64,000 nucleotides of DNA from Dinoroseobacter sp039192165 (GCA_039192165.1 JBCCXD010000003.1:347153-411152); one strand, 5' to 3'; counted from the stretch's first letter, positions 26,075-34,188 are shown. Notes: generated by a model not told the origin, from the letters alone. Numbers and translations are program-made.

Positions 26075-26856
26075 CTGTGTACTTTATTGGAGCCGGTCCC
26101 GGCGACCCGGAACTCTTGACGCTCAAGGCGCAGCGCCTGATCGCAGCTTGCCCTGTTTGCCTTTTCGCCGGATCTCTTGTCCCTCCAGAGGTGGTGGCCC
26201 ATGCTCCCCCGGGAGCAAGGGTGCTCGACACTGCATCGATGACGCTCGATGATACTCACGCTGAGATCAGGTCCGCCCACGAAAGAGATCTTGACGTAGC
26301 TCGCGTCCATTCCGGTGATCCGTCGCTTTATGGGGCTATTGCTGAACAAATCCGCCGCCTGCGCGCCGATGAAATCCCTTACGAAGTCGTCCCGGGCGTT
26401 CCGGCATATGCCGCTGCGGCGGCAGCACTCGGGCAGGAGCTGACGATTCCGGAAGTGGCGCAATCGATTATTCTCACGCGTATAAGCATGAAATCGACTT
26501 CGATGCCGCCCAAGGAAACGCTTGAGAATTTTGCCAAGACCGGTGCGACTCTTGCAATTCATCTCGGTATCCGGGCGCTTCGCGAGATAGAACGCGTTCT
26601 CACGCCCTACTACGGTCCGGACTGCCCGGTGATTGTGGCCTATCGCGTTGGCTGGCCGGATCAGATGTTTCTGAGGGGCACTCTCGCCGACATTCGCCAG
26701 AAGGTGCGTGCAGAGAAAATTACGCGTACAGCGCTGATCCTTGTCGGTCCGGTGCTGGGCGAGGTGAAGGATTTCCGCGATAGTGCATTGTATGATCCTG
26801 CGATACCACATGTGCTCAGACCGGTTATTCGCGCCAATTCGGCAACAGAAGCCTAG
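26071..26856 (+). CDS. cobM: Precorrin-4 C11-methyltransferase CobM
   Basis: 261-residue tetrapyrrole methylase converting precorrin-4 to precorrin-5. Signatures: VYFIGAGPGDPELLTLKAQR, FAGSLVPPEVVAHAPPGARV, VHSGDPSLYGAIAEQIRRL, PGVPAYAAAAAALGQELTIP, and ISMKSTSMPPKETLENFAK. ATG 26071 has AAAGGA eight bases upstream; the longer upstream frame is not CobM-like. This appears to be the last gene of the operon, 95 bases before the next one. No CobK (precorrin-6A reductase) gene follows. Confidence 0.97.
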   Translation: MTVYFIGAGPGDPELLTLKAQRLIAACPVCLFAGSLVPPEVVAHAPPGARVLDTASMTLDDTHAEIRSAHERDLDVARVHSGDPSLYGAIAEQIRRLRADEIPYEVVPGVPAYAAAAAALGQELTIPEVAQSIILTRISMKSTSMPPKETLENFAKTGATLAIHLGIRALREIERVLTPYYGPDCPVIVAYRVGWPDQMFLRGTLADIRQKVRAEKITRTALILVGPVLGEVKDFRDSALYDPAIPHVLRPVIRANSATEA

Positions 26857-26951
26857 CTTGAGCCGCCTTACTCTCGGGAATCGTTGCTTTAATGCGAATC
26901 CCGCGCACCTTTGAGCCAGTTCCGGGGGGAGCTGCCAAGGATGTGTAAGCC

Positions 26952-27302
26952 ATGTCGAGTTTTTTGCCGAAAGAGGTCCGCGAGGGCCTGAAGCTGGCGC
27001 AGAAGCGCGCCGCTCTCAAAAAGAACCGTCTAAAAGTCCGTATCGGCGAAGACAGCTTTCCGATCCGCTCCTTCGGGGAACGTGATTTCACTCTTTTGGT
27101 CGAAGACACGCCAAACCTGCGCGGCCTTGTCGATATTTTCGACGGCGGCAGGCACCTTTACCAAGCGCTGATCGTCACTGCGGCGCAGGATGGCCCGGAA
27201 ATGCGCTACGAGTTCAAGCGCATGACCGCCGCACGCGAAAATGCTCCGTTAGACTATGATCGCGACGAAACTGCTCCTAAAGCTCTGCTTCCCCGCGAAT
27301 GA
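26952..27302 (+). CDS. Conserved hypothetical protein
   Basis: 116-residue soluble protein, start MSSFLPKEVREGLKLAQKRA, basic in the first 35 residues (KKNRLKVRI), then a β-rich middle (FTLLVEDTPNLRGLVDIFDG, RHLYQALIVTAAQDGPEMRY). I believe similar proteins exist across Rhodobacteraceae, but I do not know a function; the layout is loosely PilZ-like without the RxxxR/DxSxxG motifs. AAGGA about ten bases before ATG 26952. It ends one base before the converging aminotransferase gene. Confidence 0.7.
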   Translation: MSSFLPKEVREGLKLAQKRAALKKNRLKVRIGEDSFPIRSFGERDFTLLVEDTPNLRGLVDIFDGGRHLYQALIVTAAQDGPEMRYEFKRMTAARENAPLDYDRDETAPKALLPRE

Positions 27303-27303
27303 A

Positions 27304-28479
27304 CTACTGAAGGTCTGAAAACGCCGCTTGGAGCCGCTCAACGGCCTCTTCGACCCGTGCGCGCTGAGTACCCAAGTTGAACCGCAGGAAATTCTCGCCA
27401 CCGGTGCCCAGCGTATGGCCAGGCGTGGCCGCGATGCGGGCCTGTTTTGCGACCCGGTCTGAAAACTCGGTTCGGGCCATGCCGGTGCCGCTGAAATCGG
27501 CCCAGGACAAATAGGTGCTTTGCATCGGCATAAGTTCTGCCCCTGGGATTGCGTCGAGCCCTTCCTTGAAGAGCCTGTAGTTCCCTTCAAGATAGGTGGT
27601 TAACTCATCGACCCACTCTGCGCCTTCGGGTGTGTAGGCCGCCCGGGTCAACGCGACACCCATGAGATTTGGCTGCATGTCCAGACCGCGGAAGAACTGC
27701 TCGAACCGTGCCCGCAATGCTGGGTCGGGCAGCGAGACCGCACCGGTGCGGCCCCCGGCAATATTGAACGTTTTGGAGGCGGAGGTGGTCATCACCAGCC
27801 GATCCGTGATTTCAGGCGCCGCGACAGTCATCGGAATATGGGTCTGGTCGCGGAACGTCAGGTCCATATGGATCTCGTCCGAGATCAGAAGCAAATCATG
27901 TTTCCGGCAGAACCCGGCAAGTGCGCTGAGTTCCGATTGCTCCCACACCCGACCGGCTGGGTTGTGTGGGGAGCAGAACATCACCAGCCGTTCGTTGCCC
28001 GACAGCATTTCTTCATATGCGTCAAAATCCATTCGGTAGAACCCGGCTTCGTCTTGCACCAGAGGAAGCTCCTTCACCACGCGTCGGGTCTTGCCGATTT
28101 TCTTGGCGAACTCGTGGTAAACCGGCGTAAAGATAATTATCTCATCGCCCGGTTCTGTCAGGGCGTTCAGTGTGATGGCGATCCCGTTGCCCAAGCCGTA
28201 GGTAGTGAAGATCGCGTCTGGGTCGAGTGCCCAGCCGTGCCGTTCTTGCATCCACCAGCAAATCGCGTCGCTGTAGCTTTCCAGCCCACAGAAGTAGCCA
28301 TAGTCGGCGCGCTTGATCAGCTCTTGCATTGCGCGCTGCAGAAAGTCCCCAGGCGCAAAATCCATATCCGCGATCCACATCGCCAAACCATCAGCAGACG
28401 GTACGCCGAAGGCAGGTTCCATGAGGTCCCACTTGCTGCAATCTGTGCCGCGGCGATCTTTGGGCGTGTCGAAACTCAT
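27304..28479 (-). CDS. PLP-dependent C-S lyase / aminotransferase (MalY/PatB type)
   Basis: 391-residue fold-I PLP enzyme of the MalY/PatB group, which act as cystathionine β-lyases or C-S lyases. Evidence: DCSKWDLMEPAFGVPSADGL, WIADMDFAPGDFLQRAMQ, the substrate block CSPHNPAGRVWEQSELSALA, EIHMDLTFRDQTHIPM, and the PLP lysine in MTTSASKTFNIAGGRTGAV. ATG 28479 is favoured over two upstream in-frame starts because AGGA precedes it and it matches the family start. It is divergent from the deformylase gene. Substrate is not determinable. Confidence 0.85.
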   Translation of the reverse strand: MSFDTPKDRRGTDCSKWDLMEPAFGVPSADGLAMWIADMDFAPGDFLQRAMQELIKRADYGYFCGLESYSDAICWWMQERHGWALDPDAIFTTYGLGNGIAITLNALTEPGDEIIIFTPVYHEFAKKIGKTRRVVKELPLVQDEAGFYRMDFDAYEEMLSGNERLVMFCSPHNPAGRVWEQSELSALAGFCRKHDLLLISDEIHMDLTFRDQTHIPMTVAAPEITDRLVMTTSASKTFNIAGGRTGAVSLPDPALRARFEQFFRGLDMQPNLMGVALTRAAYTPEGAEWVDELTTYLEGNYRLFKEGLDAIPGAELMPMQSTYLSWADFSGTGMARTEFSDRVAKQARIAATPGHTLGTGGENFLRFNLGTQRARVEEAVERLQAAFSDLQ

Positions 28480-28578
28480 AGCTGTCCTGCGCAAATTCAT
28501 TTTGCGCCAACCTAGCTGTCGCGCCAGCAACTGCAAGGTGAGTTGCGCCATGCACGCCGCTGGCTTAAATCAACGGCC

Positions 28579-29103
28579 ATGACTATTCGACCAATTCTGA
28601 TACACCCCGACCCGCGCCTGAAGAAATCCGCGGCAAACGTGGACGGGCTGAGCGACGAAGTGCGGGCCCTTGCTGATGACATGTTGGCGACAATGTACGA
28701 TGCGCCCGGTATAGGACTGGCCGCTCCGCAGGTTGGCGTGCTGCAACGCATCATCACGATGGATTGTAGCCCGAAAGAGGCCGAACCTGAGCCCATGGTG
28801 CTCATCAATCCTGAAATTGTCTGGTCGTCGGAAGAGCTGAACACTTACGAGGAAGGCTGTCTGTCAATCCCCGAGCAATATGCTGATGTCGAACGTCCTG
28901 CCGAGGTCGAGGTGCGCTGGACCGGGATCGACGGCGCAGATCAGTCTGCAAAGATGGACGGGCTTTGGGCAACCTGCGTGCAACACGAGATCGACCACCT
29001 GAACGGCAAGCTCTTCATCGATTACTTAAAGCCACTCAAGAGACAGATGATTACCCGCAAGATGGTCAAACTGAAGCGGGAACGCGCGCGGGAAACCGGC
29101 TGA
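28579..29103 (+). CDS. def: Peptide deformylase
   Basis: 174-residue metalloenzyme that removes the N-formyl group from nascent proteins. All three motifs are intact: GIGLAAPQVG (near 49), EGCLSIP with the metal-binding Cys (near 95) and QHEIDHLNG with the HExxH site (near 137). ATG 28579 gives the conserved MTIRPILIHPDPRLKK start. It is followed nine bases later by a degenerate paralogue, then by fmt after an inserted regulator pair. Confidence 0.97.
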   Translation: MTIRPILIHPDPRLKKSAANVDGLSDEVRALADDMLATMYDAPGIGLAAPQVGVLQRIITMDCSPKEAEPEPMVLINPEIVWSSEELNTYEEGCLSIPEQYADVERPAEVEVRWTGIDGADQSAKMDGLWATCVQHEIDHLNGKLFIDYLKPLKRQMITRKMVKLKRERARETG

Positions 29104-29112
29104 TCCCGGCTG

Positions 29113-29604
29113 ATGATCCGTTCTTTTATCCCTTTCCCGGACAAGCGCCTGCGGACCGCCGCAGATCCTGTCGACGCAGTGACCGATGAAGTCCGCAAGG
29201 TCTGGACGGATATGATCGACACAATGGATGCAATGCCCGGCGTCGGACTGGCTGCGCCGCAGATCGGAGTGATGCTGCGCCTTGCAGTGGTCGACGCCTC
29301 AGACACGCGGGGACAGGCGATCCGCATGGCCAACCCTGAGATTCTGCATGCCAGCGACCTTTTGCGCGCGCATGAAGAAGCCTCCCCGAACCTTCCAGGT
29401 GTGTTTGCAAAGATCGAGCGTCCGCGCGCGGTTACTGTCCGATTTCTGGACGCTGAAGGTCAGATGAAAACGCAGGATTTTGTGGGACTGTGGGCCACCT
29501 CAGTGCAGCACCAGATCGATCATCTTAACGGGCGGATGTATATCGACCATCTGAGCCGAACCAAGCGCGAGATGCTGGTGAAGAAATCCAGAAAAGCTCG
29601 GTGA
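29113..29604 (+). CDS. Peptide deformylase-like protein, catalytic residues lost
   Basis: 163-residue paralogue of the preceding deformylase. Motif 1 (VGLAAPQIG) is kept. Motif 2, EGCLSIP in def, is EASPNLPG here, so the metal-binding Cys is gone. Motif 3 reads QHQIDHLNG, replacing the catalytic Glu of HExxH with Gln. The fold looks intact and the frame is uninterrupted, so it is not decaying at random. It probably cannot deformylate. A role in binding ribosomes, formyl-peptides or Def itself is possible but unproven. Nine-base spacing implies co-transcription with def. Confidence 0.92.
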   Translation: MIRSFIPFPDKRLRTAADPVDAVTDEVRKVWTDMIDTMDAMPGVGLAAPQIGVMLRLAVVDASDTRGQAIRMANPEILHASDLLRAHEEASPNLPGVFAKIERPRAVTVRFLDAEGQMKTQDFVGLWATSVQHQIDHLNGRMYIDHLSRTKREMLVKKSRKAR

Positions 29605-29616
29605 CCGCGTAGATGA

Positions 29617-30078
29617 TCAGCAGCAGGCTTGCGCCGACGCACAACAACCCGTTTCCAATGCTGGCTTGCAAGCAGCGCCACTCGCAATCAGCGGCAGCAT
29701 CACACGGTCCGTGGCTTTTGACCGAACATCGCCAAGCGTAAATCGAGATAGCCCGCGGTTTTCGGGCGCAAACTCGATCGACAGCGGAACTTCGGCAAGT
29801 CCCGGCAGGCTCTGAACCGACCGGCTCAGAATCTCTTGGAGTTTGCCTACGGTGATCCAGCTTCCATCTTGTCCGTCGAGAAGCTGCATTTGCGCTTCGG
29901 CCCAACGGTTTGTCCGGCCGCCGCAGTCAATGCTGTCGATATGCGCCAGCTTAAGTTCTGTAACGTGATAGCCCGCGCCAATGTCGCGGCCTTCGATTTG
30001 GAAAACAGCCTGTGCGTTCTGCTCTTGAGCAGACAGGGTCTTCAGCAACGCAGCGAGAGTTGCAGCTTGGGATGTCAT
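29617..30078 (-). CDS. DUF6428 protein with Cys-rich tail
   Basis: 153-residue protein. The body (AVFQIEGRDIGAGYHVTELK, then HIDSIDCGGRTNRWAEAQMQ) matches DUF6428, a family often next to ArsR regulators and arsenic genes. The C-terminus is rich in cysteine (ACKPALETGCCASAQACC), suitable for binding a soft metal or metalloid. It is divergent from an ArsR gene across a 45-base region with a dyad operator, so it is the likely target of that regulator. Arsenic or another metalloid is an inference. Confidence 0.75.
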   Translation of the reverse strand: MTSQAATLAALLKTLSAQEQNAQAVFQIEGRDIGAGYHVTELKLAHIDSIDCGGRTNRWAEAQMQLLDGQDGSWITVGKLQEILSRSVQSLPGLAEVPLSIEFAPENRGLSRFTLGDVRSKATDRVMLPLIASGAACKPALETGCCASAQACC

Positions 30079-30104
30079 ATCTTAGGGTCCCTTAAATTTC
30101 AACA

Positions 30105-30122
30105 TTTCAAGGAATATTGAAA
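30105..30122. promoter_or_regulatory. Probable ArsR operator
   Basis: TTTCAA-GGAATA-TTGAAA, an exact inverted repeat of six bases around a six-base spacer, lies in the 45-base gap between the divergent arsR and DUF6428 genes and ends just before the arsR start. Position and symmetry suit autoregulation and co-control of both genes. Confidence 0.65.
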
Positions 30123-30123
30123 T

Positions 30124-30450
30124 ATGAATGAGAGTCAAGCCTTGCGCGCCCTTTCTGCGCTTTCTGATCCAACTCGATTGCGAATTGTGCGGCATTTGGT
30201 GAAGCAGGGGGACGCTGGCGCGACTGCGGGTCGAATAGCTGACGCGGTCGGGGCCTCCTCTTCGCGCAGCTCATTCCATCTGTCAGCGCTCGCACAAGCG
30301 GGCGTTCTGGTGTCGGAAAAGCGATCGCGCCATATCTTCTATCGCGTTGATTTTCCACTTCTTGGAGACCTGATGTCCTTTCTGATAGAAGACTGCTGCG
30401 GAGGCCATCCGGTGGTTCGGGAATGCTGTCAAAGCGGAAGCAAGTGTTAG
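30124..30450 (+). CDS. ArsR family metal/metalloid-responsive repressor
   Basis: 108-residue winged-helix repressor: ALSALSDPTRLRIVRHLVKQ, GRIADAVGASSSRSSFHLSA (recognition helix region), LVSEKRSRHIFYRVDFPLL (wing). Sensor cysteines sit at the C-terminus: EDCCGGHP and CCQSGSKC. ATG 30124 lies at the edge of the operator, leaving no clear ribosome site, so translation may be leaderless-like or the start may be further in. Together with DUF6428 it interrupts what would otherwise be def-def-fmt. Confidence 0.88.
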   Translation: MNESQALRALSALSDPTRLRIVRHLVKQGDAGATAGRIADAVGASSSRSSFHLSALAQAGVLVSEKRSRHIFYRVDFPLLGDLMSFLIEDCCGGHPVVRECCQSGSKC

Positions 30451-30463
30451 GTGCGAGGGCTCG

Positions 30464-31363
30464 GTGCGAATAATTTTCATGGGTTCACCGGCATTTTCCG
30501 TGCCAGTCCTGGATGCGTTGATTGAGGCTGGGCACGAGATCGCCGCAGTCTACTGCCAGCCCCCTCGCCCTGCTGGACGGGGCAAGAAAGACCGGCCAAC
30601 GGCTGTGCAGACGCGTGCCGAGGCTGTTGGGCTTACCGTGCGTCATCCCCGTTCACTCCGCACCGAGGAGGCTCAGGCTGATTTTGCTGCGCTGGGCGCC
30701 GAAATTGCAGTGGTTGTCGCCTATGGCTTGCTTTTGCCGAAAGCGGTTCTGGAGGCGCCGGCACGCGGTTGCCTGAACATCCACGCGTCGATTTTGCCAC
30801 GCTGGCGGGGCGCCGCGCCCATCCACCGTGCGATCATGGCAGGTGACGCAGAAACAGGGGTCTCTATCATGCAAATGGAGGCCGGGCTTGATACCGGTCC
30901 TGTGTTGCTGGACGCGCGTATTGAGATCGGGGCCGAAGAGACAACTGGCGATCTGCACGATCGCTTATCTGCTCTGGGGGCAAGCAAAATTGTAGAAGCC
31001 CTCGCGCGGCTCGACGAGTTGCCTGCCGTGGCGCAACGGCAGGATGGCGTGACCTATGCTGACAAGATCAGCAAATCCGAGGCGCGTGTAAACTGGAGCC
31101 GACCTGCGGCAGAGGTCGCCAGGCTGATCCGGGGCCTGTCTCCGGTTCCCGGGGCCTGGTGCGATGTGGCCGGTGAACGTGTGAAGTTGCTCGGGGCACG
31201 TCTGGCTCCGGGGCGCGGAGCGCCCGGAGACGTCCTGTCGGGATTCACAATCGCCTGCGGAGACAACGCAGTAGAAATAACACGGGCTCAGCGCGCGGGC
31301 AAAAAGCCAGCGTCGGCCGCAGATGTGTTGCGCGGCCTGTCTTTGCCCAATCGGCTGCAGTGA
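30464..31363 (+). CDS. fmt: Methionyl-tRNA formyltransferase
   Basis: 299-residue enzyme formylating initiator Met-tRNA with 10-formyl-THF. N-terminal formyltransferase domain with RIIFMGSPAFSVPVLDALIE, the catalytic block VAYGLLLPKAVLEAPARGCL then NIHASILPRWRGAAPIHRAI, and the C-terminal tRNA-binding domain. Start is GTG 30464 with GAGGG about six bases upstream. It functions with the deformylase genes 1-2 kb upstream, but is separated from them by the ArsR/DUF6428 pair. Confidence 0.97.
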   Translation: MRIIFMGSPAFSVPVLDALIEAGHEIAAVYCQPPRPAGRGKKDRPTAVQTRAEAVGLTVRHPRSLRTEEAQADFAALGAEIAVVVAYGLLLPKAVLEAPARGCLNIHASILPRWRGAAPIHRAIMAGDAETGVSIMQMEAGLDTGPVLLDARIEIGAEETTGDLHDRLSALGASKIVEALARLDELPAVAQRQDGVTYADKISKSEARVNWSRPAAEVARLIRGLSPVPGAWCDVAGERVKLLGARLAPGRGAPGDVLSGFTIACGDNAVEITRAQRAGKKPASAADVLRGLSLPNRLQ

Positions 31364-31375
31364 TGCGGCGGGGGG

Positions 31376-31410
31376 GTGCCTCCGGCGGGAGTAATTTGAC
31401 AAAGAAGAAA
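31376..31410 (+). repeat. 35-base dispersed repeat, copy A (after fmt)
   Basis: Begins 12 bases after the fmt stop: GTGCCTCCGGCGGGAG followed by TAATTTGACAAAGAAGAAA. It matches 29 of 35 positions in copy B at 42761-42795. Its 5' part can form a very small hairpin with a CCGG/TTCG-type loop; the 3' part AAAGAAGAAA is purine rich and invariant. Similar elements are, from memory, scattered at gene ends in Rhodobacteraceae. Confidence 0.75.
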
Positions 31411-31488
31411 CGGGTGTGTCGCTGCCGCAAGCTGTGCCCCGTGTGACTAAAAACTGGGACTTATTTCGCGGAACGCGCCTGACTGTGT

Positions 31489-31959
31489 TCAGGTATCGGT
31501 CTGCTTGTCGGTCTTAAAAGGCGCCATACCTGCGCGGGCCAGCGCATCGGCGCGTTCGTTTTCCGGGTGGCCGGCGTGACCCTTGACCCACTCCCATGTA
31601 ACGTCGTGGCGTGCCTGCGCTTCATCCAGGCGGCGCCATAAGTCCTCGTTCTTTACCGGTTTTTTAGTGGAGGTTTTCCAGCCGTTCCGCTTCCACCCGT
31701 GAATCCACCCCGTGACGCCGCCTTTCACATAGGCGCTGTCTGTGACTACAGTGAGCTTGGACGGGCGTTCCAGCGCTTCCAGCGCGTTGATTGCAGCAAG
31801 AAGCTCCATCCGGTTGTTCGTTGTGTCTACCTCTCCGCCCTTCAGTTCTCGTTCTTTAAGAACCTTACTCCCACTTCGGGCGATCAGAAGTGCGCCCCAT
31901 CCGCCAGGGCCTGGATTTCCCGAACACGCTCCATCGGTATAAGCAAAAAGATCAGGCAT
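31489..31959 (-). CDS. rnhA: Ribonuclease HI
   Basis: 156-residue enzyme cutting RNA in RNA-DNA hybrids. Catalytic acidic residues are seen in YTDGACSGNPGPGGWGA (Asp), NNRMELLAAI (Glu), VVTDSAYVKGG (Asp) and ENERADALAR (Asp). Basic 'handle' region KRNGWKTSTKKPVKNEDLW is present. The start overlaps the end of the DUF3429 gene by eight bases, so it is the last gene of the ispH-lysE-DUF3429-rnhA transcript. Confidence 0.97.
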   Translation of the reverse strand: MPDLFAYTDGACSGNPGPGGWGALLIARSGSKVLKERELKGGEVDTTNNRMELLAAINALEALERPSKLTVVTDSAYVKGGVTGWIHGWKRNGWKTSTKKPVKNEDLWRRLDEAQARHDVTWEWVKGHAGHPENERADALARAGMAPFKTDKQTDT

Positions 31960-32404
31960 TAGCGGACAAGATCAGGCAAAGTGTGACAATAACGGTCAAT
32001 AAGACTCTCAGATGCATCCACCATGATGGCGCAAGATTATGTTTCCAAAATAAAAAATCTATTCCAAGCAGGCCAATAAAACCAATCGCCAGATAAAGCG
32101 ATGCTGATCTGGCACCATCGCCGACCATGAAAAATGCCCAGAGTGCAGGGATAACCGACAGAGTGTAGCCAGCTGCCGCCACTGTTCCCGTGGCTTTGGT
32201 GGCAAATCCCCAGATGACCCCGGACATGAACGCCAGGATTATCGTTCCGTAGAAGATCTGAACATAAGGCCCAACGAAGCGCGGCCCCAAGGTTTGGAGC
32301 GCCCATTGTGCAAGCGCGGTGGAAAAAAGCGTCGCTGTCCCAAACAGGAACGGGATCAGTCCGGCAAGTCCGAGGATCAGCGCGGCGCGGGGAATTTGGG
32401 TCAC
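31952..32404 (-). CDS. DUF3429 membrane protein
   Basis: 150-residue protein with about five hydrophobic helices (AALILGLAGLIPFLFGTATL, YVQIFYGTIILAFMSGVIWG, VIPALWAFFMVG, YLAIGFIGLLGIDFLFW, LLTVIVTLCLIL), matching DUF3429. Start taken as GTG 32404 (V/MTQIPRAALILG), with purine-rich AGAGGCCGAGG upstream; the frame is open further but unconserved. Function unknown. Confidence 0.8.
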   Translation of the reverse strand: MTQIPRAALILGLAGLIPFLFGTATLFSTALAQWALQTLGPRFVGPYVQIFYGTIILAFMSGVIWGFATKATGTVAAAGYTLSVIPALWAFFMVGDGARSASLYLAIGFIGLLGIDFLFWKHNLAPSWWMHLRVLLTVIVTLCLILSANA

Positions 32405-32471
32405 GGGGGCCTCGGCCTCTTGTCGCAGGGTGTTCCGTTCTGGGTATCGAAATCCTGCGGGGTTGCAAGTC

Positions 32472-33083
32472 TCAGGCGCGCTCGAGTGCAAGCCGTGCTG
32501 CGAGCGCGGCAAAGAGCGCTGCAAAAGAACGGTTGAGCCAGCGCATCATGCGTTCCGAGCCAAGGACCCAGTCGCGTGTTTTTGCGGCAAACAGCCCGTA
32601 GATAAGGAAAACGGCGAAAGTCAGTCCCATGAAAATAGCACCCAAAAGCGCCATTTCCGCAGCTGCGGTTGCCGGGTCACCGCTCAGAAACGGAGGCAAA
32701 AGCGCAAGGAAAAAAATCGAGAGTTTCGGGTTAAGGATATTGATTAGGGCGCCCCGCCGCGCGGTCAAAAAAAGCGCTTCTGTCGTTCGATCCGGGCGCA
32801 CCTGCATCGTGCCACCGGAACGCAAAGTTTGCCACGCCAGCCAAAGGAGATATCCGACCCCGGCGAATTTGACCGCGGTAAAAAGACGCGCCGAGGTATG
32901 CAGCATTGCCGCGAGCCCGAGGATGGCCGCAGTCAGATGCGGGACGATGCCTAAAGTGCAACCGGCGGCGGCGGCGATTGCGGCGCGCCGGCCCTGACCA
33001 AGCGCGACGGCCAAGGTGTAGAGCACGCCTGTGCCAGGAGCCGCGACCACAACCAGCGCTGTAATGAGAAACTGAAGCGACAT
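32472..33083 (-). CDS. LysE family amino-acid exporter
   Basis: 203-residue LysE/RhtB-type translocator with six predicted helices; hallmark APGTGVLYTLAVALGQGRRA at the start, GCTLGIVPHLTAAILGLAAM, and the GALINILNPKLSIFFLALLP block. Its ATG overlaps the ispH stop by one base (TAATG), so translation is coupled. Substrate cannot be assigned. Confidence 0.9.
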   Translation of the reverse strand: MSLQFLITALVVVAAPGTGVLYTLAVALGQGRRAAIAAAAGCTLGIVPHLTAAILGLAAMLHTSARLFTAVKFAGVGYLLWLAWQTLRSGGTMQVRPDRTTEALFLTARRGALINILNPKLSIFFLALLPPFLSGDPATAAAEMALLGAIFMGLTFAVFLIYGLFAAKTRDWVLGSERMMRWLNRSFAALFAALAARLALERA

Positions 33084-34033
33084 TACGCAGGTTCCCTCAG
33101 CACGCGTGGCACTTTGAATTCGACATTTTCCTGCGCGGTTTCCACTTGTTCAACCTGGACATCAAATCGGTCGCGAAACGCGTCAATCACTTCGTTTATC
33201 AGCACTTCGGGTGCGCTTGCGCCTGCGGTGATCCCGATGGACCCAATTCCTTCGAGTGCGCGCCAGTCAATATCCGCCGCCCTCTGGACCAACTGTGCGT
33301 AGCTGCACCCGGCCGCGCGCCCGACCTCGACCAACCTTTTGGAGTTTGATGAGTTCGGAGCGCCGATCACCAGCATTGCGTCAGCCTTGGGCGCCATTGC
33401 TTTAACCGCGCCCTGGCGGTTCGTGGTCGCATAACAAATGTCTTCCTTGTGTGGTCCGACAATTGCCGGGAAACGCGATTTCAACGCGCTCACGATATCC
33501 GACGTATCATCGACCGAAAGCGTGGTCTGGGTGATGAATGCCAGTTTCTCGGGATCGCGCGGTGCGATTGCCGCGACGTCTTCCACCGTTTCCACAAGGA
33601 TCACTTCACCTTCGGGGAGTTGCCCCATCGTACCAATGGTTTCAGGATGACCAGCGTGACCGATCATGACCATCTGCAGACCCTTGCTCGCGTGCCGCTC
33701 GGCCTCGATATGCACTTTTGATACCAATGGACAGGTGGCATCCACATAGACCATCTCGCGTCGGGCGGCCTCGGACGGAACCGCTTTTGGAACCCCATGT
33801 GCTGAAAAAATAACGGGACGATCGTTTGGGCACTCATCCAGTTCCTTAACAAAAACCGCACCCTTGTCGCGCAATCCGTCTACAACGAACTTGTTGTGAA
33901 CGATCTCATGGCGGACATACACAGGCGCGCCCCATTTTTCGAGTGCCATTTCTACGATTTTGATCGCGCGATCGACACCTGCGCAAAAGCCGCGCGGAGC
34001 CGCCAGGTACAGGATCAGAGGCGATTTTGTCAT
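33083..34033 (-). CDS. ispH: 4-hydroxy-3-methylbut-2-enyl diphosphate reductase
   Basis: 316-residue [4Fe-4S] enzyme, last step of the MEP isoprenoid pathway. Cluster cysteines lie in APRGFCAGVDRAI, VDATCPLVSKVH and KEDICYATTNRQ; substrate motifs HEIVHNKFVVDGLRDKGA and IGAPNSSNSKRLVEVGR are present. ATG 34033 is chosen since AAGG is about seven bases upstream; an ATG at 34039 lies too close to that site. It heads a four-gene minus-strand transcript. Confidence 0.97.
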   Translation of the reverse strand: MTKSPLILYLAAPRGFCAGVDRAIKIVEMALEKWGAPVYVRHEIVHNKFVVDGLRDKGAVFVKELDECPNDRPVIFSAHGVPKAVPSEAARREMVYVDATCPLVSKVHIEAERHASKGLQMVMIGHAGHPETIGTMGQLPEGEVILVETVEDVAAIAPRDPEKLAFITQTTLSVDDTSDIVSALKSRFPAIVGPHKEDICYATTNRQGAVKAMAPKADAMLVIGAPNSSNSKRLVEVGRAAGCSYAQLVQRAADIDWRALEGIGSIGITAGASAPEVLINEVIDAFRDRFDVQVEQVETAQENVEFKVPRVLREPA

Positions 34034-34130
34034 CGACATACCTTGGATCGAACTCAATCGTTCAGATCCCTGAATAAGCGCTGAGAAGTGGCTTGACCAG
34101 ACTTATGGAAGCCAAGCTTGTCCTCAAAGA

Positions 34131-34156
34131 CCAAAAGACCCGCTACTGGGCGGGTC
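34131..34156 (-). terminator. Rho-independent terminator after the NYN gene
   Basis: On the minus strand GACCCGC pairs with GCGGGTC around a short loop (34137-34156) and is followed by TTTTGG. It lies about 33 bases past the NYN gene stop and separates it from ispH. Confidence 0.8.
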
Positions 34157-34188
34157 CTCTGCACTCTTTTCAGAACCTGGCGGCCGGT

